A DNA stretch of 13,256 nt, from contig JAFSFH010000022.1 in the NCBI GenBank assembly GCA_017435305.1, forward strand, positions 1-13,256. Reading direction: 5' to 3'. A program made the position numbers and the translations under genes. Positions 1 through 7,652 of the stretch are shown here, piece by piece; the stretch's first letter is position 1; each line of letters opens with the position of its first letter. The stretch is from Clostridia bacterium (GTDB lineage: Bacteria; Bacillota_A; Clostridia; Oscillospirales; Acutalibacteraceae). Below the pieces are notes generated by a model. The model did not search any database. It was not told where the DNA came from and saw nothing but the letters and a program-made list of their open reading frames with translations.

Positions 1-1740
1 CGGATGAAGGCCACCATCACCACCGAGCCCAAGACCACCTATGCCAAGCAGGGTGCTACCGCCAAATTGACCGTCAAGGCCAAGGGCGACGGGCTGAAAT
101 ACACCTGGTACATTAAGAACGCTGGAAAGACCAAATACTCGAAATCCTCTGTGACGAAATCCACCTATTCGGTGAAGATGAGTGACAGCGTCCACGGCCG
201 TTACGTCTATTGTGTGGTCACCGATAAGTACGGCAAGACCGATAAGTCCAAGACGGTGGTACTGCGTCAGCAGGTCACCATCGTGACCCAGCCCAAGAAC
301 GTAACCGTTGCCAAGGGCGAGACCGCCAAGGTGACGGTCAAGGCGGCGGGCGACGGCTTGACCTACCAGTGGTACATCAAGAATGCGGGCGGCAGCAAGT
401 ATTCCAAGTCCTCGATCACCAAGTCCACCTATTCGGTGAAGATGAGCGACAGCGTTAACGGACGCTACATCTACTGCATCGTCACCGATAAGTACGGTAA
501 GACCGAGAGATCCAAGACGGTGGTGCTCAAGCAGAACAGCACTCCCCTGACCATCACCATGCAGCCCGAGAGTATCGCCGCCGCCGTGGGCGATGAGGTA
601 GGCTTTGGTATCGTGGTCAAGGGCGGCGTCAAGCCCTATACCTATCAGTGGCAGTACACCGATAACAAGATGGGCGAATGGGCGAGCGTCCCTGATAAGG
701 CCGTGATTGTCACCGGTGATATGGTTTCTACTGTTTTGACCGCGTCCGAAGTGGCTTTTAAATACGAGTTCCGTGTCCGTTGCATCGTCACCGATGCCGC
801 CGGCAATAAGGTCATCTCCAACGTGGCATATCTTGAAAGACGGGTCGCAGACCTGACCATCACCATGCAGCCCGAGAACGCCACCGCCGCCGTGGGCAAC
901 GAGGTAGGCTTCGGTGTGGTGGCGGAGGGCGGCGTCGCCCCCTACACCTATCGCTGGGTGTACGTTTGCGACGGCGTGACCCAGTGGACCGACGCCGAGG
1001 GCGAGATACTGACTCTGGGCAACCAGAATATGCTGTCCTTCTCGGTGGAGCAGAAGCACTTTGATAAGCAGTATCTGTTCTGCTGCTTCGTCACCGATGC
1101 CGAAGGTAATGAGGTGACCACCGAGGTGGTGTGGATCGAAGAGCAGGAGTCGGCTGAGCCTCTGACCATCGACTGGCAGACCCCTGATCTGGCCATCAGC
1201 GAGGGGGACCGTATGGAGTTTGCCGTGGGCGTATCCGGCGGCACCGAGCCCTATAGCTACCGTTGGCAGTATCTCTGTGACGGAATGGATATGTGGCAGG
1301 ATTGTGACGTGGAGTCGGATACCCTTGCGCTCACCATCCAGAGCACCCATTTTGATAACCACTATCAGTACCGCTGTGTCATCACCGACGCCGAGGGCGA
1401 CGAGGTGATTTCCGATCCTATGCGTCCGGTGGAGCTTCTGGACCCGTTTTTGATTGTTACCCAGCCTCAGAACGTGACGGCGCAGGCGTTTGATCGCGTG
1501 TCCTTTTCTGTCGCGGTGGAGGGCGGCAAGGCTCCCTATACCTATGAGTGGCAGTATCGGAGGGACGGACTTGACTGGACAACGATCGTCGGTGATTGGG
1601 CCGACGGTATGGGGACGGCTACCATCTCCTTCGGTATTGATGACAGCGAGTTCACTTATCATTACCAATACCGTTGTGTCATCACCGATGCCGGCGGTAA
1701 CGTGGTGTACAGCGATACGGCGTGGGTAGTACAGGGATAA
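1..1740 (+). CDS. Secreted Ig-like repeat protein, 5'-truncated by the window edge
   Basis: The reading frame is open from base 1 and the first Met (base 4) sits at the edge of a repeat unit with no signal peptide, so the true start almost certainly lies to the left. The visible 578 residues are six Ig-like beta-sandwich repeats starting near residues 1, 91, 182, 284, 387 and 482. Each carries the core Tyr-x-Trp of strand C and a Cys in a Y-x-C-x-(V/I)-T-D motif of strand F, but no partner Cys in strand B, so the usual Ig disulfide is absent. Repeats 1-2 are Lys-rich (YIKNAG, KYSKSS); repeats 3-6 share a GG-x-x-PY-x-Y motif and are more acidic. The protein ends right after repeat 6 with no sorting signal. 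Repeats of this kind serve as stalks or binding modules on the surface of gut Clostridia; an adhesive or structural role is inferred. The next gene starts 35 nt downstream with no terminator between, so they are probably cotranscribed. Confidence 0.85.
   Translation, partial: RMKATITTEPKTTYAKQGATAKLTVKAKGDGLKYTWYIKNAGKTKYSKSSVTKSTYSVKMSDSVHGRYVYCVVTDKYGKTDKSKTVVLRQQVTIVTQPKNVTVAKGETAKVTVKAAGDGLTYQWYIKNAGGSKYSKSSITKSTYSVKMSDSVNGRYIYCIVTDKYGKTERSKTVVLKQNSTPLTITMQPESIAAAVGDEVGFGIVVKGGVKPYTYQWQYTDNKMGEWASVPDKAVIVTGDMVSTVLTASEVAFKYEFRVRCIVTDAAGNKVISNVAYLERRVADLTITMQPENATAAVGNEVGFGVVAEGGVAPYTYRWVYVCDGVTQWTDAEGEILTLGNQNMLSFSVEQKHFDKQYLFCCFVTDAEGNEVTTEVVWIEEQESAEPLTIDWQTPDLAISEGDRMEFAVGVSGGTEPYSYRWQYLCDGMDMWQDCDVESDTLALTIQSTHFDNHYQYRCVITDAEGDEVISDPMRPVELLDPFLIVTQPQNVTAQAFDRVSFSVAVEGGKAPYTYEWQYRRDGLDWTTIVGDWADGMGTATISFGIDDSEFTYHYQYRCVITDAGGNVVYSDTAWVVQG
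7..531 (+). repeat. Ig-like repeat pair related to the array at 5391-6188
   Basis: The first two Ig-like units of the left gene resemble units in the C-terminus of the next gene at the DNA level, not only in protein. Long stretches coincide, for example around the words for KYTWYIKNAGKTKYSK and HGRYVYCVVTD; identity is roughly 80% by eye. This is best explained by recent duplication or gene conversion between the two genes, and it makes the pair a substrate for homologous recombination. Confidence 0.7.
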
Positions 1741-1775
1741 CCCACCACTCCATCTTGAACAAGGAGGAATGAACG

Positions 1776-4700
1776 ATGAAACGATTACTTAGCATCCTGC
1801 TGGCGCTGACCCTGCTGATGGGGCTGATGCCGCTGGCGGCATTGCCGGTGTATGCAGGTCACGTTTGTCCAAACTGTGACGATTGGATCGACGGGTCGCC
1901 CTATTGCGAATATTGCTACGAGTGCGCCGAGTGTTGTGAACTCTGTCTGGAATGCGGTATCTGTGCCGACTGCTCCGGTTGGGAGATTTGCGGAGAGAAC
2001 TGCGGCGATAATGGACCCATTTGCGTGGATTGTGCCCTAGACCAGGGACGTCATTGCCCCGATTGTTATGATTGCTATTTGGAGACTCAGGTGTGGTGCG
2101 ATGAATGTGGTCGATGCTCAGACTGTTCCGAAAACTGCTGGGACTGCTCTATAGCCTTTGGTAAGAGTGGCCTTTGTGTTGAGTGTTCTATAGAAGAGGG
2201 GGGACACTGCCCCGAGTGCGAAGGATGCTATGGTCCGGTGATGTGGTGTCAGGAATGTGGTCTGTGTGAAAACTGCTCCGCCCTCTGCGTGGACTGTTCC
2301 TCGGAAATTGGCGAGTATATTTGTGGGGACTGCGCCATCGATGCCGGTATGCACTGCACGGATTGCCAGGGGTGTTACGGCGAAAGTAACTGGGAATACT
2401 GCAGTGAGTGCGGTATCTGCGCCAACTGCGTGGAATACTGCGACGCCTATGATTTGTGCTTGTATTGCGCCATCGAAAACGGCTATCATTGCCCCGCTTG
2501 CGGAGGGTGTTGTGAGGACGAGCCCATTTGCGTGGGGTGCGGTGATGCCTGCCGTGAGTGCGCCGACGACTTCTGCGAGAGTTGCGGTCTGTGCAGCAAC
2601 TGTGTGCAGGTGTGTCCCTCTTGCGGCGCTTGTTCTGAGTGCGCGGAGCTCTGCCCCAACTGCGGCGAGTATTGCTCCGACTGTGAGGATATCTGTGACG
2701 ATTGTGAATTCTGCTCGGTGTGCTGTGCGGATATCGCCGCCTTTGAGGGCTGTGATTGCGCCGACCCGGTGTGTGTGGAAAACGACGACTGGCAGGAGCA
2801 CTTTGACCAAGAGCACGCGGAGACTTTTACGGATGGACACACCGCCCGCCCGGTCAAGTCCTGGTCCTGGGATGAAAATCGGCATTGGCAGGAGTGTCTG
2901 CACTGCGACGATGCCGAACACTACAGCAACCGGTTTGCCCATACCTATGACAAACGGGGTATGTGTACCGTCTGTAACTATGCCAAAAATTCCAACATCC
3001 AGATCCTCAAGCAGCCTCAAGATGTGAAGAACGTTAAGGTGCGCAGTCCCTATGAGGATTGCGACGGCAGCAGTCTGGCCCATTTCAGCGTTCAGGCGGT
3101 GGGCAAGAGCGAGCTGACCTATACCTGGTATGAAAGACACTATATCGGTGTCAACGAGTGGGAATACGTGCCGCTGAAAAATCCGGCTATGGGTGAGAAA
3201 TTCACCGGTCCCGATCTGTATATCTATGCCGGCACCGATGCCTGCTACACAACCAGGTATTATATGTGTATCATCACCGATGAAGAGGGGAACCAGGCCC
3301 GCACCGTCGAAGTGATGCTGCAGGGACAGCACAACTATCAGTATTTCAAGTATTATCAGGGAGACTATCCCAGTGACCCCTACGAAAACGCCGCCGCCGC
3401 CCCCCACTATCACAATCTCCAGTGTGTTGGCGAGGGGTGCGAAAAGACGGTCAGTATCCGTCCTCACGAGGACGAGAATGAGGATGACGAGTGCGATATC
3501 TGTCGTCGGGATATGCCGGAGATTCTGATTACCCAGCAACCCAAAGCCGACAGCAAGGTAATGGTTACCAGTTCGGATGAGGATCCTCTGGAGAACAACT
3601 ACGCCAAGTACAGCGTCAAGGCAGTGGGCAAGAGTAAGCTCACGTATACCTGGTGCAGACGGGTCTATACCGCGCCTGGTCAGTTCCATTATGTGCCGCT
3701 GACCAATCCGCGGGAGGGTGAGGTGTTCGACGGACCCGATGCCCGTATACTGGCGTCGGAAGATGCCTGCACCAATACCTACATCTACCGTTGCATCATC
3801 ACCGATGAGGAGGGTAATACGGCCGAGACCATCGACGTGGTGATGAAAGCAAAGCATAACTATCAATACTATAAGTACTACAAAAGCCAAACCGGCAAGT
3901 ATGTAGGAGCCAGCCGGCGCGAAACCTGCCATAAAGCCGTGTGCGTGGGCAACGACTGCGGCAAGGTGTCTCGCCTGACCATGCACGTGGACGTGGATAA
4001 GGATTTCCAGTGCGATATTTGCTACTATATTAGTTATATTGACGAGCTCAGACTCAACTATACCCAGCCGGCAGTGGGCCAGAAGCCGGACTATAATATG
4101 ACGGTGGACATCTCTGCCTGCTACATCCGCGGCAACGGTATCGACCGCACCTACCGCCGTTGGTACGAGTCGGACAACGGCGTGGACGGTTGGCGGCTGA
4201 TGAGCGCCACCGACACCTTCAAGGCCGGCAAATACTACAACGTGGAGGTGGATGTGGCCACCATCAGCGGGCGGGAATTCTCCACCTATAACTATCCTAC
4301 AACCACGCATACCGTGTGGCTGTGGACCTATGATAAACGAGGCAAATTGCTTCAGACAGGCAGTCTGTCGCACAAGAATTACGCTACCCTGACGATGGAT
4401 ACTCCCTATTACTGCCAGCCGCAGGAGATCGGCGAGATCGCCGTTTCCGGTGTGGATCAGCCCATCGCCGGGCAAAAGCCGGACTATGAGATAAGGCTGG
4501 ACACCGACGGCTACAAGCAGGATACGGGGTCTACCCTGTACAGCAAAAAGGGTGTTGCGTGGAAGCGGGCCAATGACACGGAGGCCATGCACGTGGACGG
4601 CACCTTTATTGCCGGCTATACGTACCAGTGCCGCATCACCCTGATCGCCGAGGAGAATCGGGTCTTTGCCCCCGGAGCCGTCGCCACCGTCAACGGTCAG

Positions 4701-6191
4701 CCGGCCACGGTGGAGCTCTACGACAACAACCGGATGGCGGTGGTATCGTATGAATACCAAGTGCCCACCGCACGGGTTCGTGAGATCCACCTGACCGGTG
4801 TGCAGAATCCCTGGGAGGAGACGGAGGTGGATTGGTACGCGGAAACCAATTCGGATCTCTTCTGCGTGGATGAGTTCAGTTGGCACGACCTGACGCTGGA
4901 TGAGGCTCACTACGGCGCATTCGTGCCGGGTCATCAATACGAGATCGGCTTCTATCTGGTCACCCAGATGGTGAACGGCCACTTTCAGTGCGAGTTTGAC
5001 GAGAACACCATCGTGACGGTCAACGGCCGACCCGCCACCGTGCTCTCGGTGGATTGGGATGGGTGGACCGGAAGCAGCATCTATTTCACCTATCTGTGTC
5101 CCCCCACCGGAGAAAAGGTCAGGCTGGTCACCGCGCCCACCTCGGTGGAGGTGGATGAGGGCGAGACGGCATCTGTGTCCCTGACCGCCACCGGTACCGA
5201 CCTGACCTATGCCTGGTATTACAAGAATAAGGGTGCGGCAGAATTTTCCAAGACCGATTCCTTTACCGGTCCCACCTATTCTGTGGAGATGAATGAGAGC
5301 CGCGACGGACGGCAGGTCTACTGCGTGGTGACCGACGGAAACGGTAATTACGTGGTGACCGATACCGTCACGCTGAGTATGGCGGCGTCGGGACCTGTGA
5401 TCACCACCCAGCCCAAGACCACCTACGCCAAGGAGGGCGCCACCGCCAAGGTGACGGTCAAGGCCAGCGGCGACGGGCTGAAATATACCTGGTATATCAA
5501 GAATGCGGGCAAGACCAAGTACTCCAAGTCCTCGGTCACCTCCGCTACCTATTCCGTGAAGATCAGTGACGCCAGCCACGGTCGCTACGTCTATTGCGTG
5601 GTGACGGATGAGCACGGTGACAGCGTTAAGACCAAGACCGTTGTGATCCGCCGTCAGGCGTCCATTACCAAAGAACCGTCTGCTGCCGCTTATGCGCAGC
5701 TGGGAGCTAAGGCATCCGTCAAGATCACGGCCAAAGGCGACGATCTAAAGTACACCTGGTACATTAAGAACGAGGGAAAGACCTCTTACAGCAAGTCCTC
5801 TGTGACCTCCGCCACCTATTCTGCCACCATGAGCAGCAAGGTGAAGGGGCGTAGAGCGTACTGTGTAGTGACCGATAAGTACGGTAAGACGGTGCAGTCC
5901 AAGACCTTCGTGCTGCGTGAGGCGGTGTCCATCGTGACCCAGCCCAAGACGGTAACCGTTAAGAAGAACGCCACCGCCAAGGTGACGGTCAAGGCCAGCG
6001 GCGACGGTCTGAAATATACATGGTATGTGAAGAACGCGGGTGCTTCCAAGTATTCGAAATCTTCCATCACCAAGTCCTCTTACTCTGTGACGATGACCTC
6101 TAAGGTGAAGGATCGTCTGGTCTACTGTGTGGTGACCGACAAGTACGGTAAGACCGTCAAGACCTCCACTGTCAAGCTGAAAATGAAGTAA
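1776..6191 (+). CDS. Large secreted Cys-rich / Ig-like multidomain surface protein
   Basis: The protein has 1471 residues. AAGGAGG at 1761-1767, 8 nt before the ATG, and a clear signal peptide (KR, a Leu-rich core, cleavage near Ala27) fix the start. Domains in order: a Cys-rich region at 31-333 with 75 cysteines, mostly as CxxC and CxxCxxC; a His/Trp/Cys linker at about 350-405; Ig-like domain A (408-518) followed by a Cys/His knuckle (519-582); Ig-like domain B (583-693) followed by a second knuckle (694-756); three copies of a surface module (757-885, 886-999, 1000-1113), of which the first two contain GQKPDY and the last two VNGxPAT; and four Ig-like repeats (1114-1206, 1207-1294, 1295-1383, 1384-1471). 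The last repeats closely match repeats 1-2 of the upstream gene. The C-terminus is KLKMK with no LPXTG, dockerin or SLH motif. No enzymatic domain is visible. A structural, adhesive or metal/thiol-binding extracellular role is inferred; no specific function is recognised. Confidence 0.9.
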   Translation: MKRLLSILLALTLLMGLMPLAALPVYAGHVCPNCDDWIDGSPYCEYCYECAECCELCLECGICADCSGWEICGENCGDNGPICVDCALDQGRHCPDCYDCYLETQVWCDECGRCSDCSENCWDCSIAFGKSGLCVECSIEEGGHCPECEGCYGPVMWCQECGLCENCSALCVDCSSEIGEYICGDCAIDAGMHCTDCQGCYGESNWEYCSECGICANCVEYCDAYDLCLYCAIENGYHCPACGGCCEDEPICVGCGDACRECADDFCESCGLCSNCVQVCPSCGACSECAELCPNCGEYCSDCEDICDDCEFCSVCCADIAAFEGCDCADPVCVENDDWQEHFDQEHAETFTDGHTARPVKSWSWDENRHWQECLHCDDAEHYSNRFAHTYDKRGMCTVCNYAKNSNIQILKQPQDVKNVKVRSPYEDCDGSSLAHFSVQAVGKSELTYTWYERHYIGVNEWEYVPLKNPAMGEKFTGPDLYIYAGTDACYTTRYYMCIITDEEGNQARTVEVMLQGQHNYQYFKYYQGDYPSDPYENAAAAPHYHNLQCVGEGCEKTVSIRPHEDENEDDECDICRRDMPEILITQQPKADSKVMVTSSDEDPLENNYAKYSVKAVGKSKLTYTWCRRVYTAPGQFHYVPLTNPREGEVFDGPDARILASEDACTNTYIYRCIITDEEGNTAETIDVVMKAKHNYQYYKYYKSQTGKYVGASRRETCHKAVCVGNDCGKVSRLTMHVDVDKDFQCDICYYISYIDELRLNYTQPAVGQKPDYNMTVDISACYIRGNGIDRTYRRWYESDNGVDGWRLMSATDTFKAGKYYNVEVDVATISGREFSTYNYPTTTHTVWLWTYDKRGKLLQTGSLSHKNYATLTMDTPYYCQPQEIGEIAVSGVDQPIAGQKPDYEIRLDTDGYKQDTGSTLYSKKGVAWKRANDTEAMHVDGTFIAGYTYQCRITLIAEENRVFAPGAVATVNGQPATVELYDNNRMAVVSYEYQVPTARVREIHLTGVQNPWEETEVDWYAETNSDLFCVDEFSWHDLTLDEAHYGAFVPGHQYEIGFYLVTQMVNGHFQCEFDENTIVTVNGRPATVLSVDWDGWTGSSIYFTYLCPPTGEKVRLVTAPTSVEVDEGETASVSLTATGTDLTYAWYYKNKGAAEFSKTDSFTGPTYSVEMNESRDGRQVYCVVTDGNGNYVVTDTVTLSMAASGPVITTQPKTTYAKEGATAKVTVKASGDGLKYTWYIKNAGKTKYSKSSVTSATYSVKISDASHGRYVYCVVTDEHGDSVKTKTVVIRRQASITKEPSAAAYAQLGAKASVKITAKGDDLKYTWYIKNEGKTSYSKSSVTSATYSATMSSKVKGRRAYCVVTDKYGKTVQSKTFVLREAVSIVTQPKTVTVKKNATAKVTVKASGDGLKYTWYVKNAGASKYSKSSITKSSYSVTMTSKVKDRLVYCVVTDKYGKTVKTSTVKLKMK
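1866..2774 (+). other. Region encoding a 75-cysteine secreted domain (CxxC repeats)
   Basis: This covers residues 31-333 of the large protein. I count 75 cysteines in 303 residues, with many Asp and Glu and very few Lys. A unit of about 45-50 residues recurs: HC-P-x-C-x-x-CY, then (W/Y)C-x-E-CG-x-C-x-x-C, then C-x-x-C(A/S), then a spacer with Gly before the next HC. Three units are clear, beginning at the HCPDC, HCPEC and HCTDC motifs. A less regular unit precedes them, and a denser tail of CxxC pairs follows. Paired CxxC motifs are typical of zinc ribbons and metallothioneins inside cells, but this domain follows a signal peptide, so it could instead be heavily disulfide-bonded. I cannot name a family. 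Confidence 0.75.
5391..6188 (+). repeat. Tandem Ig-like repeats, C-terminal array
   Basis: Three consecutive units of about 88 codons encode near-copies, each with (K/L)KYTWY, SKSS and (R/D)-x-x-Y-C-V-V-T-D motifs. They match one another and the units at 7-531. A fourth, more divergent unit precedes them (5115-5390). Such arrays commonly vary in copy number between strains. Confidence 0.75.
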
Positions 6192-6395
6192 GACGATGCC
6201 GTGGCTGAGAAGGTAGTTAAAGAAGGCGAGGATGCTCCTTTCTTCGCCATCCGTGTTGTGAATATCCCCGAGGCTAATTTCGACACGGTGATCACTGCTC
6301 GATCCTATTTCATTTATGAAAACGAGGCCGGCGAGCAGTTCACCGTCTACGGTGAGGAAACGTCTGCTACCTACAACGGTGTTTTGAGCAGGTAA
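6192..6395 (+). pseudogene. Orphan C-terminal fragment of a Clostridia surface module
   Basis: The 67 codons directly after the TAA of the large gene stay in its frame and end at TAA 6393-6395. They encode FFAIRVVNIPEANFD, then a T-x-I-T-A-R-S-Y segment and FTVYGE. This matches residues about 1031-1073 of the phosphoesterase protein in this window (FAVRIINIP, then Y-A-R-P-Y, then VTIYGD). The module normally starts with a G-(V/A)-S-I-R and (L/A)-x-F-R segment some 90 residues earlier, and that half is missing. There is no ribosome site before the first possible start (GTG 6201). I read it as the 3' end of a lost gene, fused to the Ig gene by a deletion; the terminator at 6433 was probably inherited from it. 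Confidence 0.7.
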
Positions 6396-6432
6396 TCGTA
6401 AGACGACGTTATAGCAAAACCCAATGAATAGG

Positions 6433-6470
6433 GACACCCCCACGGTTTTCCGTGGGGGTGTCTTCTTTTG
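6433..6470 (+). terminator. Rho-independent terminator after the Ig-repeat genes
   Basis: A perfect 13-bp stem (6433-6445 with 6450-6462) with a TTTT loop is followed by TTCTTTT. It ends the transcript of the two Ig-type genes and the domain remnant. Confidence 0.9.
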
Positions 6471-6486
6471 GAGTCAGTGGGGCAGA

Positions 6487-6561
6487 GGCGTCAACCTGAA
6501 GCAGGGTTACAACGGTGACCTGACCTCCAAGCAGGCCGGCTCCATCGGTGGCCAGATGGTC
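6487..6561 (+). pseudogene. Fragment of an alpha/beta-type small acid-soluble spore protein
   Basis: About 25 codons encode GVNLKQGYNGDLTSKQAGSI and then GGQMV, the hallmark C-terminal DNA-binding segment of alpha/beta-type SASPs, which coat and protect spore DNA. The N-terminal half, including the GPR protease site, is missing. So is the usual basic K-(K/R)-M-I tail, because the similarity stops exactly where the repeated element at 6560 begins. The only in-frame ATG (6424) lies in the terminator hairpin and has no ribosome site. This is a gene remnant rather than a working gene, but it indicates that the lineage makes spores. Confidence 0.75.
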
Positions 6562-6741
6562 AACATAATGACACCCGTACGAACTTTACAATTCGTGCGT
6601 AAAAGCCGCATCAATAGGGGACATACGGTGACAGTAGAATATACATTTTCCCTTGCAGTGTGAGGAACTGCAGAAAAAGAATATTACTAATAAACACCCC
6701 GTTCAATGTGAAAAAAACATTGAACGGGGTGTTGTTCGTTA
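6560..6741. repeat. AraC-3' associated repeated element, copy A
   Basis: This segment lines up without gaps, or nearly so, with 12821-13003. Both start TCAACATAATGA, share TTCGTGCGT about 30 nt in, keep TGTGA near position 100, then hold a hairpin and end with cGGGGTGyTGTTCGyTA. Over the first ~100 positions identity is about 70% by eye. In both copies it lies just downstream of the 3' end of a minus-strand AraC gene. A small inverted repeat (CGTACGAA with TTCGTGCG, one G-T pair) lies near 6576-6599. It has no conserved reading frame. It could be a duplicated 3' region, a small RNA or a mobile scar. Confidence 0.65.
6693..6733. terminator. Terminator hairpin between converging transcripts (AraC 3' end)
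   Basis: A perfect 17-bp stem (6693-6709 with 6717-6733) has a 7-nt A-rich loop and begins 18 nt past the AraC stop codon on the minus strand. The following minus-strand tract is TTTATT, a modest U-run. The hairpin probably ends the AraC transcript and may also block transcripts arriving from the left. Confidence 0.8.
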
Positions 6742-6750
6742 GACGTGTTA

Positions 6751-7599
6751 CTATTTGCGGCGCTCTCTATATTCAACCGGAGTCATACCGGTATGGTTGC
6801 GGAATAGGCGGTAAAAATACTGGGTGTTATCATACCCTACTGCCAGGGCGATCTGCGCCACGGTATCGTCGGTATTATCCAGCAAATTCATGGCGTGGGC
6901 CATACGCAGGGAGATGAGATACTGAGCGGGAGAACAGCCGGTGACCTTTTTAAAGTTTTGGGAGAACCAGTACGGAGACATCAGGTGCTGTCTGGCATAT
7001 TCCTGAATCTCAATATCCCAGTGGAAATGCATATGGAAATGGCGAATGGCGTTTTCGATTTCGCCCAGTATTTTATTGCCGACTGCTTTTTCTTCCGCTT
7101 GTTGACGGCTAATGAGCAGCAGGATGTGTCGCAGATTCATAAGCAAGATGGTATCGTAGCCGCTTTGTTTCAACTGAAGTTCGCGTATCATCTGCAAAAA
7201 TAGCCACTGAAAATCCGAGGACGTGCCCGCGGAAAACACCATTCTGTCCTCTGCAATATGACAATCCGATAACAGCTTTGCCACTTCGCTACCGGTGAAG
7301 TGACACCAATAGTATTCGGCGTCATCCTTGCCGTAAAAGGTGTAATTTTGCACCACGTTAGGCCGATACAAAATGGCGGTTCCTTTTTGAAGGATTTGCT
7401 CATTGCCATCCAGCACAAAGTGACCGCATCCCGTAGCGATATAAATGAGTTGGTAATCCCCTCGTCCGTCAGGGCGATGGGTGGGCATTTCCGGTTTGCC
7501 ATTCATACGATATTGGCCTGCAGCTGTAACCAGAAGCGGCAATTCGGTATTCACAATATCTGCGTGAGGTTGGCCCAAGTCGGCGCGGTTCACAAACAT
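6751..7599 (-). CDS. AraC/XylS-family transcriptional regulator
   Basis: With the start I chose the protein has 282 residues, normal for the family. The N-terminal half is a cupin-type sensor, recognisable by D-Y-Q-L-I-Y-I-A-T-G, the later G-x-A-I-L-Y-R-P and the Y-Y-W-C-H-F-T-G motif. The C-terminal ~100 residues form the double helix-turn-helix: first helix pair around IQEYARQHLMSPYWFSQNFK, second around V-A-Q-I-A-L-A-V-G-Y-D, then the family signature Y-F-Y-R-L-F-R-N-H-T-G-M-T-P-x-E-Y. The start at 7599 is preferred over a GTG at 7674 because a GAAAGGGGAC ribosome site lies just upstream (7606-7615) and a near-consensus promoter at 7624-7652 lies inside the longer frame. Such regulators usually sense a sugar or related ligand. 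It is transcribed away from the peptide and phosphoesterase genes, so it probably controls them and perhaps itself. Confidence 0.93.
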   Translation of the reverse strand: MFVNRADLGQPHADIVNTELPLLVTAAGQYRMNGKPEMPTHRPDGRGDYQLIYIATGCGHFVLDGNEQILQKGTAILYRPNVVQNYTFYGKDDAEYYWCHFTGSEVAKLLSDCHIAEDRMVFSAGTSSDFQWLFLQMIRELQLKQSGYDTILLMNLRHILLLISRQQAEEKAVGNKILGEIENAIRHFHMHFHWDIEIQEYARQHLMSPYWFSQNFKKVTGCSPAQYLISLRMAHAMNLLDNTDDTVAQIALAVGYDNTQYFYRLFRNHTGMTPVEYRERRK

Positions 7600-7623
7600 A
7601 CAACCGTCCCCTTTCTTTTCCTC

Positions 7624-7652
7624 ATCATAGCAAAATTCGTGCTGTTCGTCAA
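7624..7652 (-). promoter_or_regulatory. Sigma-A type promoter of the AraC gene
   Basis: On the minus strand TTGACG (7647-7652) and TATGAT (7624-7629) are separated by exactly 17 bp. Each hexamer is one base from consensus. Transcription would begin near 7617, leaving a short leader that carries the ribosome site for the ATG at 7599. Confidence 0.8.

Noticed and set aside
2118..5615. 1165-codon open frame on the minus strand opposite the large Cys-rich/Ig gene
   Set aside because: It is a mirror of codon bias: the sense gene rarely uses TTA, CTA or TCA, so the opposite strand lacks stops. The translation is a low-complexity mix of His, Gly, Val and Leu with no domain or ribosome site.
6189..6395. 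Programmed stop-codon readthrough from the Ig gene into the following domain
   Set aside because: The downstream domain lacks its N-terminal half, and TAA followed by G is not a recognised leaky context; a gene fusion scar is simpler.
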